Positions 12,341 to 22,399 of a DNA stretch of 64,000 nt are shown here, piece after piece. Position 1 is the first letter of the stretch. Every line of letters starts with the position of its first letter. A program made the translations under genes and the position numbers. The stretch lies in contig VWZS01009602.1 of assembly GCA_013397075.1 (NCBI GenBank), positions 157,955 to 221,954 on the forward strand, read 5' to 3'. The notes beneath the pieces are model-generated. The model was not told where the DNA came from. It saw only the letters and a program-made list of their open reading frames with translations, and did not search any database. This stretch comes from Rhabdornis inornatus. Its lineage: Eukaryota > Chordata > Aves > Passeriformes > Rhabdornithidae.

Positions 12341-14926
12341 CTTGTGATGCATTATATTAGGGAAGGTGAGAAAAAGTCTGCATTAATTATGATGAAAACA
12401 ACAATCTACCACACTGCAGTGCACTGAAGTACATGCATGAAGCAGTGAGGAAAAACATTCAGTTTATTCCATAAATATCCTAAAATATTTCCTGCATTGA
12501 CATGAGGTGCTTCTTTTTCCACCAGAAGTTATGTAAAATCATGTAACCTGTGGCACATGACTTTGTGCTGCCCTTGGGCTAAGTCACACGCTTTCTCTTT
12601 GGACAACATTCAGATTTCATTCCCTAGAATGTGCATAATGTGCAAACAAGCTGAGGCAGAGGCTGCTCTGCTTTTGGCTCATTATAGGTGTGTGTGGATG
12701 TATAAATATATACATTTTATATTAGACACCTAAAGATGTACAATAGTGCAAACACCAATGCTGGAAGGTGCAATAAGAAAGTTTTTAAGGGGGCAGGGAG
12801 AAATTCCAAGCAGCAGATTGTTAATGCAGGCATCATTCAACAGGTCACTGCAAACCACCCAGAGTGCAAATAAAAGATGGTGATTTGGTACACAATCCTG
12901 TTTGTCTGGCAAAATGTCAGTTTGTGACACAGCACCATAAAAATGAGGAATTAAATTACATGCAATGTCGAGAATCTCATTGTTGTTAAAAGAATAGTAT
13001 CACCAGCTTTCAGAGAAGCAAGGTGGTTATTTTCTTCCTGCTGTACATGACAAAATCTATTTCATGAATAATCCCGATATCAATTATTTCACCAGGAAAA
13101 ATCAGAAGCAGCATCAGCTTCTGCAGAATAAAAAAAAAAACAAGCTAGATCCATAACTAAAAGAATGCAGATGACCAAGGTACAATTTTTATATGAACAT
13201 GTATGAGTGGGTGTGTATAAAAAGAGATAGACACACATAGCCTGGAGTCAGGGACAGCCACAGCCACACACACACATCCCATGTGAATGCAAAATGCAGA
13301 TGCACCTGTCAGGTAGCACACACTCATTAGCCATGATTAAACATAAATGACATTTTCCACGAGGCTTTCACTGACTGCAAGTATACTCATTTTTAACTGT
13401 CCATACAGTATTTTACACTGGTCATGAGGATTCTACTAAAAGTTGTAGACAAATCATTACGAGGTAGAATGCTCTTCATGCTGCCTCCTTTACAAAGGTC
13501 TTTGCTCCTGGAAGTGCTGCCAAAATGTTAGATCAGCCCAAAAGAAGTTGTTCAGATGTGATCTTTAGACAGGAACATCCAGAGTTCCTATATTACGCTT
13601 CTTTTTTTAAAAAAAGAAACCATTTTAGATTCTAAACTTTGAGAATTCACAGCCCATTTATTGTGGAATAATAAAATAAATAGCCATCAGAAAAGATTTT
13701 GTGTTTGAATACTGGTCTTCACCAGGATTTGGCTTCCTGGTGGATAAGTAAGAGAAAAACACTAGCAGTCTAGAAGCAGCAGCAGCTGCAGAAACAAAAA
13801 GGTCATGAAAAGTAAGTGCTATGCAAATAAAGGAAATAAAACAAGCAGATAATTTAAAGCATAAAAGAAATAAAAGAAACAGGCATAAATCAACATGCTT
13901 GGGAAAGAAAATTAAAATAAAGGGCAGTTTGAAACAAATCAAAATGTCATCAAAACAAAAAATGGCAAAACCATAAAGAACTAATAAAATAAACAGTAAT
14001 TGGAAGAAATTGTGAATAAAAATAAAATTGAACTAACAGTGGAGCAACAGGTGGCTCCTCATGTCACACCAAAGACTGAGTGGAAGCAAATGCTTTTGGA
14101 TTTCTCTGAAAGGTAGGAATGATGTTGGACCAGTGGGCCTAGCTTGTGAGACCTTAAGAAGAAGTAATCAAGTAATCTTAAAATTTTTATTCCAAATGTG
14201 TTTGAATTCTCTGGCAGTATGGATGCAAAGTTGATGCCTGTTTCTCCTATTATTTGGTAGCCACACAATTAAAAAGAAGCAAATCAATCCCCCCCAGGTC
14301 CCTCTTCCCAAAGCCAAAAGTGTTGATTCCAACAAGCAGCTAAAGTTCTGTGTGTGTCTTCTGTGAGAGAAGTTGGATTTCAAGTCTGGACACGAGCTGG
14401 GCTGCTGGAGTTGCCCTGCTCGTGTTGTGGAGTGAGATCAGGGAGCTGGGATTAGCTCAGGAGCTTCTAGGAATCCTGAGGAAGGCAGGATGGGACTCAG
14501 GGACAGACAGGTAGGATGAGACAGCCCCGGGGGGACAGCATAAGCACCAGGAGGTGTGCATGGAGAGAGGAAAATTATCAGCTAATAAATGACTGAACAG
14601 GCAGGATTTCACTTCTAGCTAAACACCGACTCTAAAAGGAGGAGATCAACAAATTAATGTGCTGTGTCTGTTTTATTAGTTGTGACAAATGGATGACAAA
14701 GAAACAACTGTGGTCAAAGTGTTTGGAATAAGCTTAAATTGCTAATGGGCCAAAGAAAGAGCCTTAGGACAGAGGTGGAGCAGAGGGGCTGCTGCTGTGA
14801 TGGATTCCTCTGCAACAGCCTGAAAAAAGGGCAGCCCTCCCAAAACCTGTGGAGTTGGGATGGATGTCCTGTCACCAACCAGTGTGAGCAGCCAGCTGCA
14901 CTCTGCCTGCCTGGAGACTCCCTGGC
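12341..14926. other. AT-rich non-coding DNA; A-rich block near 13.65-14.04 kb
   Basis: No gene was recognised. A short (CA)n run lies at about 13263-13276. From roughly 13790 to 14040 the + strand is A-rich, with recurring AATAAAA/AAAGAAA words. This looks like decayed low-complexity sequence. GC content rises from about 14400 towards the minisatellite, where the flank (14750-14926) is GC-richer than the surroundings. Confidence 0.55.
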
Positions 14927-15120
14927 AGCTCCCTGCAGCTGGAACCTCTGGAGCCTGGCACCTGCAGGGCTGTGTTTGGGGAGCTCCCTGCAGCTGGAAC
15001 ATCTGGAGCCTGGCACCTGCAGGGCTGTGTTTGGGGAGCTCCCTGCAGCTGGAACCTCTGGAGCCTGCAGGGCTGTGTTTGGGAGCTCCCTGCAGCTGGA
15101 ACATTTGGAGCCTGGCAGGC
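14927..15120. repeat. GC-rich minisatellite array A, 55/47-bp unit, about 3.5 copies
   Basis: The core AGCTCCCTGCAGCTGGAAC starts at 14927, 14982, 15037 and 15084, so the spacings are 55, 55 and 47. The short spacing lacks the 7-base CTGGCAC segment and one G. Each unit contains CTGCAGGG and, 16 bases later, CCCTGCAG. This perfect 8-bp inverted repeat surrounds the palindrome GGGAGCTCCC (for example 14962-14993). The array is free of stops in most frames, which gives long false open frames on both strands. It is homologous to the array at 15598-15940. Confidence 0.95.
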
Positions 15121-15597
15121 TGTGATGAATTGTCACCTGGAGCACCTGAAGAACAAAGGTGAGTAGAAGATGCACAAGATTCTGGGTGAAGGTGTGATCT
15201 CGGCAGCTGGAGCCAGGTCATGCACACAGCTCATTGTAAACCCATCCAAACCCCAAAATTCAGTTATATTTGCTTATGGCTTTTGTGAGTATGCAGTTTC
15301 CATTAATGGTATCTGCATCACTCCATTACTTTCATGGATAAATCCTAAAAGCACCATAAAGAAACTCACCATATGAGGGTAAAGATAGAACATATATTGA
15401 CAGCTTTCCTTTCTTTCAAATTCTTCGGTGTTTTGCTATTCCTATTCTTAAGTTCTATTCATCAACAAATAAATTTGAGGAAGAAAGTGCATTAAAAAAT
15501 TTGAAATATTTTAAAAAGCACAATGGGAACAATGTGGATTATAAACTGCATGAGAAATTATGTGTGATATTTTCTGTGGCAATAAGATGGAAGGTCG
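15121..15597. other. Unique AT-rich spacer between the two minisatellite arrays
   Basis: About 475 bases of ordinary AT-rich sequence separate arrays A and B. CAAAG/GTGAGT (boundary 15158/15159) near its left end fits a vertebrate 5' splice site well. No matching exon upstream is recognisable other than the minisatellite. No terminal inverted repeats or target duplications were seen that would mark the spacer as an inserted element. Confidence 0.6.
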
Positions 15598-15940
15598 TGG
15601 AGGGCTGTGTTTGGGGAGCTCCCTGCAGCTGGAACTTTGGAAGCTTGCAAGCTGCAGGGCTGTGTTTGGGGAGCTCCCTGCAGCTGGAACCTCTGGAGCC
15701 TGCAGGGCTGTGTTTGGGGAGCTCCCTGCAGCTGGAACATCTGGAGCCTGGCACCTGCAGGGCTGTGTTTGGGGAGCTCCCTGCAGCTGGAACATCTGGA
15801 GCCTGGCACCTGCAGGGCTGTGTTTGGGGAGCTCCCTGCAGCTGGAACCTCTGGAGCCTGCAGGGCTGTGTTTGGGGAGCTCCCTGCAGCTGGAACATCT
15901 GGAGCCTGGCACCTGCAGGGCTGTGTTTGGGATGCTCAGG
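15598..15940. repeat. GC-rich minisatellite array B, 55/48-bp unit, about 6 copies
   Basis: The same core as array A starts at 15617, 15672, 15720, 15775, 15830 and 15878, giving spacings of 55, 48, 55, 55 and 48. The 48-bp units lack the CTGGCAC segment found in the 55-bp units. The first unit is the most diverged (AACTTTGGAAGCTTGCAAG in place of the usual AACCTCTGGAGC region), and the array decays at about 15932. Because 55 is 1 modulo 3, each full unit shifts the reading frame. The Gly/Leu/Trp/Pro-rich peptides in several frames are therefore translations of one DNA repeat rather than a protein repeat. Confidence 0.96.
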
Positions 15941-16479
15941 GGGTCAGAAAGGTGCATCCTGCACTGCCACTTGTCACCCATTTCCATGGGCTGTGTGCCA
16001 CCATTCCATGGGCAGGGAATCCCTCCACACTGCTGTAAAGGAGCAAGCAAAAGACTCAGGAGTGCAGCTGCAATAAGCTGCAGATAAGGAGTAATTTCCT
16101 AACCACAGGAATAGGTGAATAAAGTAGCTGAACAAAATGTGTTCATCAAGCCTGCTAGAAATCTTACACCACGCTTCAGCAGTTTATTTTGCTTTTTTTT
16201 TGTTCTAATATATCTGTTCTTAACTGGCCCCTAAACCCACGCTGTGCACTAATTTATACAAATATTCACAGGCAACTCTACACTCAGTATATATAATTTT
16301 ATTGTTTTGACTTAAAAGTCACAGGACTGAATTAAAAATGCATGGGTGGCACTTTGCCATACTGCACCTAGAGAACAAGAGGCTGTGAGCCTGAGCTCTG
16401 TGCCAACAGGTTGCTGTGTACCAGACTAAACTGAACAGCAATAAGTCTACACAGCAGAGCTTTGCTGAAAGATGTGATC
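15941..16479. other. Flank of minisatellite array B, non-coding
   Basis: The first 140 bases stay GC-richer than average and hold a short imperfect repeat of CCATGGGC/CCATTCCATGGGC (about 15983-16015). After that the sequence returns to AT-rich unique DNA. No gene was recognised. Confidence 0.5.
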
Positions 16480-17270
16480 ACACCTCCTAATGTGACTCCA
16501 TGGCTCTGTTACTTACAGCTAAATTACATTATTATGACTTCATTGTTGAATCCCAATTCTCCTAATTATAGCCTAGAGATCTATTATTTGATTTTGTAAC
16601 ACCAAGTGCTTCTTTTCTAAATCATGTAATCTCTTGTAGCTTATTAATGTCAGGTTTGTGCACACGCAGGGACTTGGTTGTTTGCCAGGGAGAATCAAAT
16701 TTTCAAATTTTCACTGTGTTATGTTGCAGGGGTTTGCTTGTTACAATCTAATTATATTGGCACTGAAAGCAAATTTATATTATAAAGCACTTTAACTCTT
16801 TCACGGAAATGTATTTGCATATGTAAGTGTCTCGCCATTGGTTTATTAGCTTTTTCATTGGGAATTTTTTATGGGATTGTGTAGAAAAGAATAATAATTC
16901 TGAAACCATTAACTATTTATTTTCCTTTGAAAATGTGAAGGTTTTAATTTAAAGTGATGCTCATTGTAATAAACCCATGAGTGAAATGCAAGTAGGTGCC
17001 ACACATGGAACTGGCTTTAAGCTTTGTAATGACAAAAGCGGAAAAATTGAAATTTATTGTTTTATTAAATTGCATAAATTCTAAAATGCCATTTTAAATT
17101 GAGACTCTATTACCCCAGTATAAAACTGCCTGACAGGTGGTTTGGATTTTATTTACATAATTCCCAAAAATGATAAGTATATTTGGTTACAAGTAGAGTA
17201 TTTCATAGTAAGAGTAAGCTTTAAAGCTTTTAAGTCCCAATAATATGCCTGCCATTAGCTTCTGCTGAAT
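16480..17270. promoter_or_regulatory. Possible conserved non-coding element, AT-rich with TF-like motifs
   Basis: This is an inference from texture only. The stretch is AT-rich but not low-complexity. It contains many homeodomain TAAT/ATTA cores, a perfect octamer ATTTGCAT at 16813-16820 and an inverted CCAAT box (CCATTGG, 16835-16841). It is free of mobile-element signatures. Such composition is common in vertebrate developmental enhancers and ultraconserved elements, but also arises by chance in AT-rich DNA. Confidence 0.3.
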
Positions 17271-20200
17271 TCAATGAACATTTAAGTGACTCATGATCTT
17301 CCAGACTCAGGGAGTGAGCAAGAATGAAACAAGACTGCAATTCTCAGTGACTATGCTCCCCTTGTATGAGACTTGGGGCTGTGAGTGATTTTAAAGCTCT
17401 CCTTAAACTGCCTGGTTTTGTAATGCTTTCTCAGAGCTCTTGCTCCCATAAGTAAAAGGCTGCTGGTTCAGTTTCCTCCAGTTCTGGTGTAGCTGTGAGT
17501 GGCTCCTGAGAGGAATCCACTCTCCTGGCTGTTCCCAGCCAACAAGCTTCCACTTCTTTTGCAGGAGGTCAAATAACATTGCCTGCAACATAAGTCATAC
17601 AATTGCCAGCTTGGTGATTTTTACTGTTTGTTCATTTGCCCCTGCCCTCCTCCCATCACTTGCAATTAGATCCCTCATTTGGGCTGAATTGCTGGGCAGT
17701 CAGGAGACTGTGCAGCTCAGTTCAATACCAGAGAATGGATTGAGAGATACATTCTCTCATTGACAAAGGTGAGAGCAGGGCTGCTGCTCCCAGCAAGAGC
17801 TACCTGCCTCAGGTAGAATATGAAACTGTACCCCAAACTCTGCTCTGTCTGCCTGTCTCCTCCAGCAGCTAACCTATAATGTCCAAACTCCCTTCTCTGC
17901 TTCTGGCCCTCAGCATTTGGCTGGTTCTGCATTAAGCTTCCACCACACAGGACAAAATGTTCCACAGGGAATAATTCTGCCTAGTATATGATGTCTATCT
18001 GCCATCAGAGAAGAAAAAGAAAAGATCAACATTCAGGAACAAGCCTAGGACTAAGCAGCTTGGGGAAGATTTTGTCATTCAACATCTATTCATAAGATTC
18101 ATTATATTCTGTCAAACAGGGCACAACTTTTGCTGCTGTAGTCAGGCAGAGCTTGGCATACTAACACGAATATGGGATTATGATGGAGGAAAACATATGT
18201 AGACACAGTTGCCAGTAGAAGTAAATAGAATGCACATTTTTGCTGCCAACTGAACAGGCTCTGGCCCTGCTGCCCAATGTAGGTAGGCCTAGAGGTTTAG
18301 TCAGAACTCAACAGAACCTTTTCCATTGGCTTCAGTGGCCTCTATTTCTGCTCCAGGTGGCTAAGGAGTGTAGCAACCTACAACGCATTCTTTGATGAAG
18401 ATCAGTAAATAGTGACTATGAAATATGAAACAAGCATGATGTGTTCCTCAGATACTGTTTGACAGCACTGATACTAATGAATAATGTTCTGTTTCTCCTG
18501 CATGGGGAGAAATAGACCCCCAGTGTTCTTCTTTACAGATGTACATTGAAAGATACCAAGCTGGACACTTTGCTAGCAGGCTCATCCTCCTGTCATGTGA
18601 AGAAGATCCCTATATTTACTTCTGTGCTCCTTGTTAGATTTTCCATTTATTCTCCAGTCCATGGCCACCAGACCAAATAGCAGCTGACATCTGTTTATGC
18701 AGTTAGTGTTCCTTACTGAACCAAGTCCAATGTCAGCTCTTCTCAGTGAATAATAAAGTGTAGCTTTCAATGCCTGTTAAAAACACCCCATTGGTGGGCT
18801 TCCCTGCTGAAGAAATGTGTAAACTCTATGGCCAGATTTAATGGGTTGGTTTATATGTGGATCACCTTACACTGCACGTCAGTACTTTTAATATTTACCA
18901 GGATTATCATCTCCACTCCAAGTATGAATTTGGACAGAGAAGGGCAGGAGCAACCACATTTCTGTATGGTAAGATGGTTTTCCTGTATATTTTGATTCTG
19001 CAAAAACATCCGTGATCATCAGCACAATTGGTACCAGTCAAGTGAATAGTAAGAATAAAAGGAGATTTCCACGAGAGAATAAGATTCCAAAGGGAAAACT
19101 GTTAGCAAGATACAGTGGAACAAATGGGTGTCTTAGGCATTTAAATGCAAATGTTAAATGTGATACAGTTTCAGGAATTTTCATCTCTTTGAGCTGATCC
19201 CTGTAAAATCAGGCCTCATGTTAAAGTTCATCTTCAAATGAGAATTGCAATTAGAATTGCAATGCATGTGACACTTCTGAGTTTCCCCACAGAGTAAGTT
19301 TATGCACCTACACAGAACCATATTACTAAGCAACTTAAGCACTAGGAAATTTGAAAGAGCAACTCTTGTGTCTTCTGTGGTGTAAGTATCAGAGATTGGA
19401 CAAGGAAAGCTACAGTCCATGATAAAGAAGTGATGAAAAGCAATTACACAGCAAATTACCCTTCCATATGGGTGTTTAGTAAGAAATACTGATCTGTAAT
19501 GCAATTTGCAGCAAATCATTGATCAAATGTATGGATTCATCTGAGGGTCCCTCTTAGTGTGCTATTAAAGCAGCATATTTAATAGCTTTATTTAGCTGTC
19601 TAACAGGAAGGTGAACTTTTGATGCTAAATAAGCCTCAGAGAGCTTACATTTTCCTTGTGCTAGATCCATAGAATTATGATCAAATAATGGATTGTGGTA
19701 GTTCTTGATTACACAGTTAGGGAGCAATCACCTGCCATGTTTGCTTATCTAGTTTATTTTCCTAATCAAGCCACACTGTAATTGAAGATTTTGAAACAAA
19801 GTCAGTGCAACTGCTGGAGAAATTGCAACGACAATTTAGATTCTGAACTTTATATCAATCACACTAGCTGCTCCCATGACAGTTTGCTTTTGCTACAAAT
19901 AGTAATGAACTTCCTTCTCTTGGATTTTGTTTCAGCACAGTTGATGCTGTAGAGCTTTGTGCTTTGCCTTGCACTTCTTTTTTTTTTGGTGAGCTGTGTA
20001 AGTATATCCTGGCCTAATCACATACACTGATACACTTCATTTATTGGAAACAGCACAGATTTCCAATACATAAATGATACAACTTGCTGGTGAATCTGCA
20101 AATGTTTGACAAACTTTGGAATAGTAGTAAGGTGTTCTATGCCCTAAAGCTGTGTTTTTTCACCGTTGCCTTTCTTACCACTTATAAATATGTAGTTGAT

Positions 20201-20570
20201 TTCTATCCGTTAGTATTTTGTCTCAAAACTGTGTCGTTTCAGCTGGATTTAATGCACATGCACTTATGTATTTTTTTTCCCCTGCAAATATATTTAATAC
20301 ATAATCAATTATTAAATAAGGGGTGTGTGTGTGTGAAGAAATTAAACCAAAAGGAGCCACCCTTACAAATCCAATTTTTGTTGGCTGCATGACTCATTAG
20401 TGAACCTTACTCAGTGCTCCCATTGTGCTGAGCGCCTCATAATGAAACGCGCAGGGTTAATGGGTTTAAGTGAAACCACAGCAGGTGTGTGCCTTAACGA
20501 GGTGTTAATGGGGAGACAGGTGCATGGAAATGCAGAGCAGGAGGGCACAGGAGCGCCCAGAGAGAGGGCA
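17271..20570. other. Non-coding DNA without a recognisable gene
   Basis: Mixed AT-rich sequence with short open frames only, all under about 115 codons and none recognisable. No CR1, LTR or tandem repeat was seen before the 14-bp array. A T10 run lies near 19979-19988 and a short (TG)n run at about 20323-20334. Confidence 0.55.
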
Positions 20571-20626
20571 CAGCAGTGTGACCACAGCAGTGTGACCACA
20601 GCAGTGTGACCACAGCAGTGTGACCA
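20571..20626. repeat. 14-bp tandem repeat, four perfect copies
   Basis: CAGCAGTGTGACCA repeats at 20571, 20585, 20599 and 20613 without a mismatch, then breaks down into CAGAGTG. Perfect identity suggests recent expansion or copy-number polymorphism. Each unit contains TGACC, the complement of the nuclear-receptor half-site GGTCA. That is probably coincidental. Confidence 0.95.
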
Positions 20627-22357
20627 CAGAGTGCAGCTACACAGCTAACTGCTCACTGTCCCAGGGTGTTCCATACTGGCAAGCCAGACCTAAGAGGCTT
20701 CTTATCTGTAGTAAAGATATTATTATTCTGTGTTGTTACCCCTCCTGTGGAAGAGGCTGGCACTAGGAAAGCTCCAAACACAACTCTTGCTTCTTTCTGC
20801 GTTTGGCTGAATGACCTTTGCTAGGAAAGTTTTCATAGGTTAATCACTGGTCCCTAACTTGGTGCATGTGGCTTGGCACACAGGCATGCACAAGGGGGTC
20901 ATGTCTCCAGAAAGCATTTCATTACATTCCCTTCTAGGAAAAAAGACAAATATTGGTAGCAAGGGCCCTAAAGTGATGAGTGAAGTGGGAATAAGAAATG
21001 TTAAAACCCAACAACCTCGAGTATCCACTCGATACTGCCAGGGAGAGGCAGTGCCCTCAGATAAAATCCATGTCTTAAAGCAGGAACTGGTTCACATGTG
21101 CTCAAATGATAAGAAACAACATTTTTGGGGTGGATAACAGCTGAAAATCCAGCAATTCTCAGGGGTGGCCATGCCACAAGCATCCATAATAAACACACTC
21201 TAGAAAAGCACTTGCCTGAACTTAGAGAGTTGAAGCCCTCTTTGATCAAATTAAATTGTTAGTCTTTGCTACTAAAACTGTGACCTCTCCTATTGCTACC
21301 CTGGGAGAAAAGGCTCCTTTTATCTTTTCATTTGACTTTGCAAACAATAGTAAAAGAAGGTTTATTGTTGATGGTATCATTGCTCTGACATGTTACCAAC
21401 TAAAGGAGGAATAATTCACACATCAGAATTCTCTGAGCTAGCACTGCCACAGAGATCACTATTTTTCTCCTGGCTAACTTCTAATGCTGGAGTTTATTAT
21501 TAAACCCCTTTTTCAACCCTGAAGATAGAGGCTTCTTTCTCAATAACAAAATAAAAAGTAGAGAACTGATTTTGGCAACTAATAGTCCCAAGAACATGTT
21601 TTCTTGACACTGGAAAATGCCTCCTTGTTGCTTGTTATATTCTGTTTGTGGAACACATTAACAATATTTGGGACAAATCAAAATAAATTCTTTTGGAGGA
21701 TTCACAATGAACAAAATCCTTAGCAAGAAAATGTTTTGATTAGAGCTTCTCTTATTGTTTGTTACATTTTGACAATTTAATCTTCCTCTAGTTGTGAAAA
21801 TCCTAAGGAAGGAAGGAGTACAGGATAAGTCAGCTCCAAATATCATCCTCAGGGTATTTCTTTAGGCTCCTGACATAAGCAGCATTGGCTCAGATTACTC
21901 AATTACCTGCTGGCACTGAAGTTGCCTAAAGAAATAGTGTGAATATATTGCTGGAATTTGCATTAAATGTGAATGGGTAGTAAAAAAAAAAAAATCTGGA
22001 TTCTTTGACCTCTTTGTGGTTTGTATTAAAAAAAAAACTAACTAGGATCTCTTGTGTTAGAACAGCTGCATGCTTTAAAAATGCTCCTAAAATTTATTTA
22101 CTTTTTAAAACGCCTTTATTTATAACTTTTCAAGGTTAAAAATTAAAATAGTCTATTTCCATTAAATTACACTGAAAAAAAAATTAAACAAGAGAAAGTT
22201 TAATGACACTGCTTGGGTCTCATGGAAAAAAGAAAAATATGCTAACCTCTGAAATCTGCTTGTTACTCTCTAAGGTGATCTTTTGAGCCTTCCATTTTTT
22301 TCAGTTTGTGAGGCAAGCTGACAGGCACTTTGGACAACTTATCATGACACTGTGAGC
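20627..22357. other. Non-coding DNA without a recognisable gene
   Basis: Unique AT-rich sequence with A-runs near 21983-21994 and 22028-22037. No exon, RNA gene or mobile element was recognised. Confidence 0.5.
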
Positions 22358-22399
22358 CATAAATGTGATGCAGTGCTTCATAAATGTGACAAAGTACTT
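22358..22399. repeat. 21-bp tandem duplication
   Basis: CATAAATGTGATGCAGTGCT(T) is followed directly by CATAAATGTGACAAAGTACT(T). The two 21-base copies differ at four positions, so the duplication is not recent. Confidence 0.8.

Noticed and set aside
11909..12352. 147-codon Lys/Asn/Thr-rich reverse-strand frame
   Set aside because: It is the complement of the T/G-rich low-complexity tract.
15501..16076. 191-codon + strand open frame and overlapping frames of 119-179 codons
   Set aside because: They are translations of the 55/48-bp minisatellite, open in many frames on both strands. There is no conserved start, domain or single-frame repeat.
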